Below, piece after piece: positions 16,561-25,860 of a DNA stretch of 64,000 bases. The position numbers were made by a program, and so were the translations under genes. The DNA is taken from positions 23,561,501 through 23,625,500 of the forward strand of contig NC_091677.1 in assembly GCF_042453785.1 (NCBI RefSeq), given 5' to 3'. The DNA is from Malus domestica. Lineage: Eukaryota > Streptophyta > Magnoliopsida > Rosales > Rosaceae. Positions within the stretch are counted from its first letter, which is position 1; every line of letters starts with the position of its first letter. Under the pieces are notes generated by a model. It ran no database searches. It was not told the DNA's origin and was given only the letters and a program-made list of their open reading frames with translations.

Positions 16561-18717
16561 ATGCTCCCCTAAGTTCCTGAGTGAGGGAAACTCCTCGGTT
16601 GGGGACTTGCAAGATCCAAGCCATTGAGTAATCACAAAACTTCGAAGTACCGAAGTGTGGTATCATTTTCACTTGCCTTATTTGTCTCATATGTAGATGT
16701 GGCATCTTCTCTGGAAGTATTTTTCCTCCATCCAGGGGTGGTATTTTTAAACGATGAAGATGCACAAGGTAATGTATCAATTTCACTTGAAGCTTACTTG
16801 TAGTTTCGGGTTTGGTCAAGTGCGATACAAACCCTATAGTAGGAGTCCCCCAAGTCATCGAGCTAGGAGATTTGCCGAATAAGGTAACAGACAAGGTAAG
16901 CAATCAGACTTCCAATCAAGCAACCTGGATCGGTGGTTCGACTTCGGCTTTCGGTTAATTGTTCTCCTTCTCCTTGTGTCGTAAACAGCAATAAGGATAA
17001 GGAGAAACAAATGGAAAAGAGATGATATGAGATACTTTTGCTTTTAAAGAAGTAACTTTCCACAGGCTTATTCTTGAACTGGGCTGGAGGGTTTTCTGGC
17101 TTCCTCTAGAGTATAAGGTCGACTCAAGAATTTGAGGGTAAAAACAAATCCATCAAATCTATGAGTACGTTCGACCTTGATGATATGGGATACTTTTGCT
17201 GTTGACAAAGTAGTGGATATATCACCACGTGTTCTGTTATGCTTGTCTCCACATGCTTCCTTGTATCCTTCTCACTTGCCCTATATGTTCCTCAGGCAGA
17301 TATGGTATCTTCTCTGGAAGCATAAGATGTTGAAGATGAGTACTCGAAAGCTATGTCAGGTAAGTAGTCAGGTAAGGGGTTCCAGACAGTTAGTTCATGA
17401 CTGGAAGCTTGATTCCAAGTGCTGACTGATTGCTCTCTTTCTCCTTGTCTTGCAGGTAAGAACAAGGCCAAAGGAAAAGACAGGGAAAAAGCATGATATG
17501 GGATACTCTTGCTCTGGTGTGGCTTGTTTGTAGAGGTATTATCGGGAGGAAAAGAAGCTGAGTATTTCGAGAGACTCTGCTAAGAGTGCCCTCTTGGATG
17601 TGAAGAAAAGTTGAGCATTTTTTTTTATTTGCATATCTGTCTGGCTGTGGAGGATAGAGGTCAACATATATAGAAGTCTCTTTAACAACAAGTAGTAGTG
17701 TTATTCATTTACCCTTCTTGGTCATAGTAATGTAGTGGGAGCTGCAAGCTTCACGTGTTTTAACTTTGTCAGAGCACTTTGAAAAAGTAGTCTGTTGTAT
17801 CTGGAAAACTGATGTTGCGTGTGAAGATTGCAAACAAGTTTTATCCAATGAAATCTGGCTCTCAAAGTTCGGAGAGCTCTCAAAGTATGTTGAACCCTGT
17901 CGAAGCACAGTTAGCTTATGTATGGATGTGTTGGAATGTATGATGTTTATGTATGAATGTGTTGGAATGTATGATGTTTATGTATGAATGTGTTTGAATG
18001 TATAATGTTTATGTTGATTGATATGAGTGATGCTTATGAATGTTTTGCTATGCATAAAGGGATCCATGCTTTTGATATGTGAACCATGTTGGTTGTAACA
18101 CTTAGTATCACATAATTTGTGTCAAAGTACGCATGTTGAACCTCTGAGTTGGAGTATAAGGGTAGGTCAGTGTAGAACAAGTGTTTCAGTGCTAGGAACG
18201 CAAAAGACTCAGAAGAAGTTGTCTGAATTCCCTCTTCTTTAAATATTTGCCGAATGGCTTGTGTGACAAAAGATCTCAAGCGATTGAAAGTCAAAACATT
18301 TGTAATGTGTATGTCTTCTTATGATAACATTTCCTTCAGTACCTAGTCCTCCACTTTGAAAGAGTGAGGCTTGGCCCCATAGTCATAATAGTCGACGGTA
18401 CGTTCACCCCTGGTTGTCTTGATGCGAACTTTTATCCCTCTTGTTGTAATGGGCTTGATGAGAGTAAAAATCATTCCTCTTACCAAGAGACGGATACGTT
18501 TGTTGACTTAGCGAGTAGCTAAATAAGGCAGGAGATGATGCAATGGGAGTCTGAATGGCCAATATCTCCTCACTTGGTAGAACTTAACTTCCACTTCCCA
18601 TTTGTTGATAGGGGTTAACCATATGGGGGTTCCCTTGGTATGTCCTTGCTTCGGCGGATATGTGGTTGTAAGTCTGTGTCATTACCTCAAAGTAAGTCTT
18701 CCAAGTGTTGACATTGA

Positions 18718-19271
18718 TCATGTACTTGAAGAAAAAATCACGTAGGCCTTGAGGGCGGTCTTGTCATCTGCCTCAGCGCAGCGAGAATACTCATAGCTGA
18801 AGCAACCGGCATACTCTCGTAGTGACTCGTCCGGCTTCTGGCGAATAGTGTACAAGTCATCTGCAGAATGCAAGTGATCGGCCTGGAAGATGTGTTGAGA
18901 GACAAACAGTTTCCTCAATTCCTCAAATGAGTGTACTGTCTCAGGTGAAATACAGCAATACCAGTTTAGAGCTCCGTCAGATAGAGTGGAGGGGAAGAGA
19001 AGACATCGTTATTCGTCGGTGTGCATCTGATATGCCATGGTGGACTCAAAGAGGTTAAGGTGTTCAATTGGGTCCTCCCTTCCAGTATAAAGTTGTAAAC
19101 CAAGCCTTTGTTTTGTCTTCGCTTGAAAGGGATGTTGAGGATCATTCTTGTGAGAGGGTCAGGCCTAGGTTGGTTCCAGTCTGGTATCTTGGCCTGACGT
19201 TCGGCCTTCAACTTGTTTACTTCATCAATGAGCTGTAGGACAAGAGGGTCATGAGTGGAGTTATGTATCAC
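18718..19271 (-). pseudogene. Gag remnant of the gag-only element
   Basis: Two open stretches (18966-19271 and 18718-18918) carry gag-type sequence: KLKAERQAKIPDW with a following LTRMILNIPF, then RKLFVSQHIFQADHLHSADD, TIRQKPDESLREYAG and SYEYSRCAEADDKTAL. These fit the plant gypsy gag domain. The frame is broken between and after them, and no pol sequence follows toward the 3' LTR. Confidence 0.75.
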
Positions 19272-20104
19272 TGGAATTTTCTTTCGTAAGTCTCCATCGC
19301 CTCTTGAAAGTAGGAAAGTTTGAGCATGGGCGTGTGGTTTTTTCTTGGACTCACCGTACTGACTTCTAGGGCGAGTCTGTCGAAATATCTCAGAGTCTCC
19401 TGTACCTTCATGTTCCTCTGGGACCTGTCGTTCCTTCCCTAGATTGGCAGCTGGCCTGGGTCGTGAGAGGGGACCGAGTCTTTCATAAACCCTTGGGTCA
19501 TTGATCTTCGAACATATGTGGAGGGGATTCTCTCGACGTTGCTTTAGAAAGTCTCGACAATTATGATAAACGGTTTTCGATCATTCCAACCCTTCTGCAA
19601 TGAGGTGTCTTCCTCCACTTTTCTACTTCAGGTCGAAGCATCTGGTTGAGAGAAGTCTCATGTTGATCAATGTTTTAATGATTAGCGCGCTCCTCATCAG
19701 GAATACCCATGTCGAATGGAGGTGACCCTTCGTGTTGGAGGGCACCCAGATGATGGTTGATGTCTACAAGGGCAACGAGCTCGCGTGTTTGAGTACGCCT
19801 AGTTTCGTGAAGCGTCTCAAAGAGCTTCTCATACTGCTCCTAGAGGACCTTATTCTTCATTGTTATCTTGTTGTTCTGAGCTTCTAGCTCATCGACTTTA
19901 GCTTGAAGAGCAACCATCTTTCCTTTCTTCTTTCGTTACTTCACACTAGGTGCAAGAAGGGTGTCATTCTGTGTGATGTGGCTTCCTTTGCTCCCTATGT
20001 TCGAAAGGGATGCCTGGTCAAAAGAGAGTGTACGAATGGTGGAAACCAGCTTCGCAAAGCTGAAGAGAGTGGGAATAAGTGTCGTTCCCACAGACGGCGC
20101 TAAA

Positions 20105-20619
20105 TGTTGATGCACAAAATCAGTGAGAACTTTGGTACAACATAAAATGTTAAGTTTGTGACCTTCACTAGATTGCTCTGATCACTAGTGTGGATAAATA
20201 TGTAAATGGATAGAGACAGGGAAGCAAACACAAGATGTACGTGGTTCACCCAGATTGGCTACGTCCACGGAGTAGAGGAGTTCTCATTAATTGTTAAGGG
20301 TTTATACAAGTACAAAGGTTCAAGCTCTCCTTTAGTGAGTACTAGTGAATGATTTAGTACCAATGATATTAGGAAATATTGTGAGAGAATGATCTCTATT
20401 TATAGAAGAGAGTTTCTAGTTTCATTCTGACATTGACACGTGTCGTGTTGTGATTGGCTTCTAATGTTGACACGTGTCGTGCTATGATTGGCTTATGGTG
20501 TCGACACGTGTCGCACTGTGATTGGCCTCCTGGTTGGAGGGAAACTCTTCTAGGTACTTGACGGTATAACATTGACCGGTGCTCAGTAGTTTCAGGATTG
20601 GTCAAGTATGGTATAAACA
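20105..20619 (-). repeat. LTR (5' LTR in element orientation)
   Basis: 515 bp, collinear with the other LTR with scattered substitutions; a minus-strand TATA box (CTATAAATAGA) lies near 20400. It ends at 20105 against the primer-site-like motif. Confidence 0.92.
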
Positions 20620-20859
20620 CATTTATTAAGTAATAACCTGCCTAAAGTTATAAAACTAGTTTCATCCTAACTATGTAACTTTAGAGAGGTTTTACTGTTA
20701 TAAACTCTCACATTACATTTATATTCTTCTATTAAAAAATAACATATAATACAATGCTTATATATATTATAGTCAATTTAATTAAAGTAGAATAAAATGC
20801 CTAGACCCTGCCTAGGCCATTTTTTGCCACTCGATTACCGCCTAGCGATTTTTAGAACA

Positions 20860-22043
20860 TTGCTTTCTTCCTATCTTTTCTCTCTCTGAATCTTCCCCTT
20901 GGAACAATATTACCGAACTAACTAGTTATATCATCCAGTTCTGTTTTCTGTATGGAGATGAATAGAAAATCAGACTGTTCCCCTTTGACAATGATCATTG
21001 GTTTAGTGACATATTGGTCAGTTTAGGGTTATTACTTGAAGACGCCATGCGAAAAGTGTCAAGAAAATGGAAAGAATGTTTGAAATCAGTACGAAAAGAA
21101 TGTTGGAGCCCTTTTTTAACAACAAATAGTTTTAAAGTTTTTGGTAAAGTAAAAGGAAAGATTCGAGGATTTATATATGTCATTTCAAAAAATAAATCCA
21201 GTCGTCAAATCCGGATCGACTCACTTTAAGATCCTTAAATCGGACGGTTGAAACTAATGAGATATGGAGAAAATTTCTTGTTCTTCATGTACACACCACG
21301 AATGCAGAGTCTCATCATTGCAAGCTTTCTGGCACAATATTCAAGATTGCACGTCAGATGACATGCATAAAAATTTCTAGTTCTTAGTGTATGTGTATGG
21401 AGTGTGTGTGAGTACAATGCGTGTGAATATTTAATTAGCTCGCATAGTTTGTTCATTCAATCATTTGTTTGTTCTTGTGAATTTTGGTTGTACTAAGCAT
21501 GTCAAGTTGCTAATGGATTTGCTATATTTGTGAATTTCAGAAATTTAGATCGTTGGAGAGAGCACTTGGGCCTTTGGCTTTTTGAGGTATATTCATTCAT
21601 TTACAATCATTTTATAACTTTGTTGTTGAATTTTTAATGTATGCTTGGATTTTAAGATGCACCTTTTTTTTGGGATTTTCTCTTCTGTAAACAGAGAATT
21701 GGGCCTCAAGTTTTGGTGCATTCTATTTTTTTTTTTATGTTTACGGTGTATTTTGGTGCATTATCTAATTTTTGTGATGTTAGCTATGTAAAAATAAATT
21801 CAATCTAAATGCAAGCTAAAATACTTATTATGCCATATTGGTTAACCTGGGTATTTGGTTTTAATTTATGTTGAATTATCTATGTTCGTCTGTGTTTTTT
21901 TGCAATTGGTTGAACTAAGATGTGCATTTTCTTGATTAATGTAATTGAAAATGTATTACGAAATCAGAACCCGCAACAGCGTGCGGACAAGTTTTCTAAT
22001 TAACTGACTATAATTGCAATTTGTGTGAAAATATCTAACAAGG
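20860..22043. other. Intergenic, no recognised gene
   Basis: CT-rich at the left, then AT-rich. Short open frames have no recognisable domain. Nothing supportable as a gene or complete transposon. Confidence 0.5.
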
Positions 22044-22917
22044 TGTTGACCCTAAAAACTACTTAGCCTTCGTGGCGCGCAGGCCAAATAGCTAATGAGC
22101 TAACTACGTCCTTTGGTTGAATGCGATTGTGCCAACTCGACAACCGAGCTCGGTCGATGAGTGAATGAATGTGCTGGTGGTGTCGAACACGATGCTGACT
22201 TCTATAGCTCGCGATTGCAGGCGAGGAAGGAACTTGTCTTTGCCTCTGGGTTCTAGAGCCCGAAGACAAGGCTGTAGTTACTTCAAAGTTCACGAATTGT
22301 TGGCATCGGGCTTAGCTACTTCAATTATATTTGTGCAAGTATAAGTGCACCGATCGGTATCAGACTATATGTACACAAATACTAAAAAGTACAAATTGTA
22401 AGGTGTGTTTGATAGAGTCATGAAGGTCAGTGTTTTCCCAAAGATGAAAGGGTTTTGCGTAGAGCGAGAAATTGCGCAGGGTAGATTTATGTCTTGAGTT
22501 GAAGGGCCTTTGAATGTTGAAAACCTTTTCTATTTGTAGGAGTGATTTTCACCTAGTGCCGACGTAGAGTCCTACTCGGACAAAATCTCCTCGGCATATC
22601 TTGATCCAATAACGAATTACCTTCTCATTTGGATTGGACTCGATCACTCCTTCCAGACTTGGGACTCTGAACCTAGTCATCTTTTGGTATACAATTCACT
22701 CCTTGTTTTAACCAGACCCTTAGAATATTACGAATCTTCCTATGCCATCCGGATTCTTGATTGAATCAGGATTTAATCGAATCCGTCCTTGATTTTCAAG
22801 TGTCCATCATAAAACTCGGCTACATACTTTGGGCTGAGCTTCTTGTCCAAACAAGTCTGTCTAACTATGGACTGAGCTTATAATCTTACTCAGCCCAAGT
22901 CCATTAATTTGAGCCAA
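22044..22917. mobile_element. Insertion with 8-bp flanking repeat, possible solo LTR
   Basis: An 874-bp block starting TGTTGACCCTAAA is flanked by TAACAAGG at 22036-22043 and 22918-22925. It contains no coding sequence and has the texture of an LTR. The right end reads GAGCCAA rather than the expected ...CA, and no inverted repeats are seen, so the class is uncertain. Confidence 0.4.
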
Positions 22918-23058
22918 TAACAAGGCAAATCCGAAAAGAGCAAAAGGGATTTTATTATTTGGGAGACAAACTTTATAATTAATTCGGAATCGCGCACAAC
23001 CGAACAAGAGGAGACAGACAGCGTGCAAAAGATACCTTCAATCTTGGCATATGGAACC

Positions 23059-23182
23059 GAAGTTTCTATATTTTCACAAAGCCACCGAACTAACACGCGA
23101 GTCAGCAGTCAATCACCAACCAACCAAAACTTCCCCCATACCATCCCAGAAAACTCCACCACCCACACCGAAGCTTCAAGAA
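23059..23182 (+). promoter_or_regulatory. Heat-shock elements upstream of PDX1.2-type gene
   Basis: A perfect three-unit heat-shock element, GAAgcTTCaaGAA, lies at 23170-23182, about 165 bp before the start codon. A two-unit element, GAAgtTTC, lies at 23059-23066 beside a TATATT at 23067-23072. If that TATA is used the distal element is in the core promoter and the perfect one in the leader. Arabidopsis PDX1.2 is known to be heat-induced through HSFA1 factors. Confidence 0.6.
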
Positions 23183-23345
23183 CTCATCGGCCCCACCCCC
23201 ACCTCCTTCCTCAATCCCCCCATTATCTTCCCTCCAGATTTCTCTAAATTTGCACAATCCCCGCCTCCCAAAACCAACCAAATCTCCAGGTCTTCATTCT
23301 CCTCGCGGCATTTAGTTTCGTTCAGGCATTTTCACAAACACCTCG

Positions 23346-24278
23346 ATGGCGGCAGAGGACGGCGCGGTCACAATCTACAACAGCAGCGCAATCACCGACG
23401 CCAACAACAAGAAGAACCCATATTCGATCAAGGTCGGCCTCGCCCAGATGCTTCGCGGCGGCACCATTGTTGAGGTGAACACCCCCGAGCAAGCAAGGCT
23501 ATCCGAAGACGCCGGCGCTTGCTCCGTCATCATCTCCGACCCGCCCCTCAACCGAGGCATTTCGCGCATGTCCGACCCCTGTCTCATCAAGGACATCAAA
23601 CGTGCCGTTTCGATACCCGTCGTGGCCCGATCACGGATCGGGCATTTCGTCGAGGCCCAGATCCTCGAATCAATCGGCGTCGACTACATCGACGAGAGCG
23701 AGTATCTAGCGATGGCGGACGAGGAACATTTCATAAACAAGCACAATTTCCAGACCCCTTTCATCTGCGGAGCTCAAACGCTCGGCGACGCGTTGAGGAG
23801 AGTGAGAGAAGGCGCGGCGATCATACGAATCCAAGGCGATCTAACCGGGTCCGGCAACGTCGCCATGACTGTAAAAAACGTCAGATCCGTGATGGGTCAG
23901 ATTAGGCTGCTCAACAACATGGACGACGACGAAGTCTTCGCGTTTTCGAAGACGATTCAAGCACCGTACGACCTGGTTGCACAATCCAAGCAAATGGGTC
24001 GGCTGCCGGTGGTGCTGTTCGCCTCCGGTGGCATCGTGACGCCGGCCGACGTGGCGTTGATGATGCAATTGGGTTGCGACGGAGTGTTTATCGGGTCGGA
24101 TGTATTCAATTGCTCGGATCCGTATAAGCGGGTGATCGACATTGTTCAGGCGGTTAGGAACTACAATGATCCGCATGTGCTGGTGGAGGTGAGTTCCGGG
24201 TTGTCGGATCTGATGGCGGGTTTGGGTTTCGGTGAGGACAGGATCGAACAGTTTGGCAGCGGCCACGGAGGTGTTTGA
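23346..24278 (+). CDS. PDX1.2: PDX1.2-type pyridoxal 5'-phosphate synthase pseudoenzyme
   Basis: Intronless, 310 aa, the usual PDX1 length, with the full (beta/alpha)8 barrel: GLAQMLRGG (31-39), IGHFVEAQILESIGVDYIDESE (98-119), NKHNF (131-135) and NMDDDEVF. Active PDX1 builds pyridoxal phosphate from ribose 5-phosphate, glyceraldehyde 3-phosphate and ammonia using two lysines. Here the first lysine site (VMAKARIGHF in active forms) is VVAR95SRIGHF, the second (RTKGE) is RIQ163GD, and the catalytic Asp of IMDV is Glu43. These are the changes that make Arabidopsis PDX1.2 non-catalytic. By analogy the protein should join PDX1.1/1.3 in the dodecamer and support vitamin B6 synthesis under heat. 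Start chosen by family alignment; GC content is higher than surrounding DNA. Confidence 0.95.
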   Translation: MAAEDGAVTIYNSSAITDANNKKNPYSIKVGLAQMLRGGTIVEVNTPEQARLSEDAGACSVIISDPPLNRGISRMSDPCLIKDIKRAVSIPVVARSRIGHFVEAQILESIGVDYIDESEYLAMADEEHFINKHNFQTPFICGAQTLGDALRRVREGAAIIRIQGDLTGSGNVAMTVKNVRSVMGQIRLLNNMDDDEVFAFSKTIQAPYDLVAQSKQMGRLPVVLFASGGIVTPADVALMMQLGCDGVFIGSDVFNCSDPYKRVIDIVQAVRNYNDPHVLVEVSSGLSDLMAGLGFGEDRIEQFGSGHGGV

Positions 24279-25375
24279 TTAGGCGACTTAATCATGTAAC
24301 GTAGCTCGAAACTCTTTCTTTGCTTGGTGTTAAAGCATAGAGTAATGTTATTATACATGGATATCTGCGTCTCTCTGTTGTGACTAGTCACTTGTGTCCA
24401 TTTTTTCATGTTGTATTGAGGCCAATTTTGTGAAAATGCAGATAGGATTGAGAATAATAATTTCGTTTGTTCGACTCCGTCGAGATGTTTAGGAATAATG
24501 ATCTACTTCATGTGAGGTTAATGAGAATAATTTTGTTCATCCAGACGAGTTGTATTTTGTTTTGTAATTTCGATTGAGTGTTGATTCGTTTATTAGACAT
24601 GTTTGCAGAAACTTTTCTTTTCGTCATTTCAACGAGCGATATATGCATATGTGTCAAATTGAATAGTGCGAGTAAGCAAGTACTGCTTGTTACGTGTAAG
24701 GAGCCAAGAATGAATGTCACAGCAGCTTTAGGAGGCTTGAGTGAGAATAACAGAATGTGGAACAATGAGATTGATGCATGATTGATTGTTAAGGTGATTT
24801 TATTTTTCGGGGATTCTGGGGATGGTTGAGAATGCGAGTTCATCAGTATGTACTTGGTCGTGCGCATGAATAGATTGATGAAATTTTCGATGGCTTTTTC
24901 TATTATCTAGCGAAACCACGGTCAAGGGCATGGGCTTGGCAGAATCAATGGGAAAAGAAAACCCTATTGAGCTCGACCCTAGTTAGTTAAAGAATAGGTC
25001 TCTCTGCCCATTGCCAACTGATTTCGGATTTCGGATTTTAGGTCAGATTGTTGAGGCTGTGTCTAGCATTGCAACAAAGTAAAACTACTGTATTGTCAGC
25101 TACTAGCATGGAAATGCTAATGGCAGGGGACACTAGTGAATGGCTGAACCTGAAGAATTCTGCCCATTTAAATCTGCTGTCTTTCCTGTTACTCACCATG
25201 TGGGTCTCCTTTCCTAGGCTATACATAAATGGAGGGTGCATTTTACACAACTCCTGCCATATGCATATATCGCTTGAGAATCTGGTTTTCCTCGCTCTAT
25301 TGCGAAGATTAACCTGCACCAAGTCAAGAAACATGTATTTTTCTGAACGGAGTTGATGCAGGCAGGTCAATAGAA
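24279..25375. other. 3' region and spacer after PDX1.2
   Basis: Probably holds the PDX1.2 3' UTR in its first few hundred bases. An open frame of 102 codons at 25048-25356 (plus) and 113 codons on the opposite strand show no domain I recognise. Confidence 0.45.
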
Positions 25376-25570
25376 TCATCCGGTAGGGTAAGATAGGGCA
25401 TTCACCGCAAGATCGGTTGCAGCATTGCTATATAGGATTAGGAACCGGAGAGCAATCTCATAAGCAGAAAAAATGGCCGCAATCACCAGAAATCTGGTCA
25501 CATTTGCAACAGCCAGAGCACTCAGTATCCGTCCTCTCTTACACTTACGGAAGGATTCACAACTCCTGCC
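25376..25570 (-). pseudogene. Broken duplicate of the last part of BAC2
   Basis: The minus strand reads TRFLVIAAIFSAYEIALRFL, a clear but altered copy of the BAC2 C-terminus (RAFLVNGAVFAAYEIALRCLF) located 300-480 bp away in the same orientation. Upstream similarity to FQKSVREDGYGVLW is present but shifted in frame. The BAC2 stop has been lost and the frame reads on. It is a tandem partial duplication, not a gene. Confidence 0.75.
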
Positions 25571-25860
25571 AGCCCAGTGACTAAATCGGAATAACGGAGT
25601 AGTAGCTATAAAAAGTGTGTTACCGTGGATAGTGTATACAGAGGACACATTCCTTTTTACTTTCCGCACACACCCTTCACCCTTTTTAGCTTCAAACCAA
25701 ACTAAATTGTTCTTCAATTGGCTCGGTTTGGTTTGATTGAAAATTCTTATAAAACAGAAGTATACCGTACCAAATCAGTTTTATTTCGCAGTTTTGACTT
25801 TCATTTTGAAGAGAGAACTACTTGGGTAATTCCCAATTCCATTTTACATTCACTTTCCTC

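Larger units (their letters stand above)
16046..20619 (-). mobile_element. Gag-only LTR retrotransposon (TR-GAG-like), 4574 bp
   Basis: Two LTRs of exactly 515 bp (16046-16560 and 20105-20619), each beginning TGTTGATGCAC and ending TATAAACA on the plus strand, are flanked by the target duplication CATTT (16041-16045, 20620-20624). A primer-site-like motif GCGCCGTCTGTGGGAA lies just inside the right LTR on the minus strand, so the element reads right to left. A broken gag is visible; no protease, RT or integrase was found. The region 16561-17600 has imperfect internal repeats (for example GATATGGGATACT). It is therefore non-autonomous. Confidence 0.92.
15746..20698. mobile_element. 374-bp inverted-repeat DNA transposon interrupted by an LTR element
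   Basis: The left end reads ACAGTAAAGCCTTTCTAAAGT. The right end is its imperfect inverted copy, ending TTTTACTGT. TAT flanks both ends (15743-15745, 20699-20701). Subtracting the LTR element and one copy of its target duplication leaves about 374 bp of non-coding sequence. The 3-bp TAT duplication would suit a Harbinger/Tourist-like element, but this is tentative. Confidence 0.65.
14026..20859. mobile_element. Nested transposon island bounded by inverted TGTTCTAAAAATCG
   Basis: The 14-bp sequence TGTTCTAAAAATCG at 14026-14039 recurs exactly in inverted orientation at 20846-20859. Beyond it both ends continue with similar GGC/TAGG-rich sequence including GATTACCGCC. The pair looks like the termini of an old DNA transposon that later received at least four further insertions, listed separately. 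No clear target duplication flanks the outer pair, so the outer element is tentative. Confidence 0.45.

Noticed and set aside
23346-24278. Catalytic PDX1.1/PDX1.3
   Set aside because: Both essential lysines are replaced and sequence phrases match the PDX1.2 type.
25038-25379. Opposed open frames of 102 and 113 codons
   Set aside because: No recognisable domain in either; kept only as unexplained spacer.
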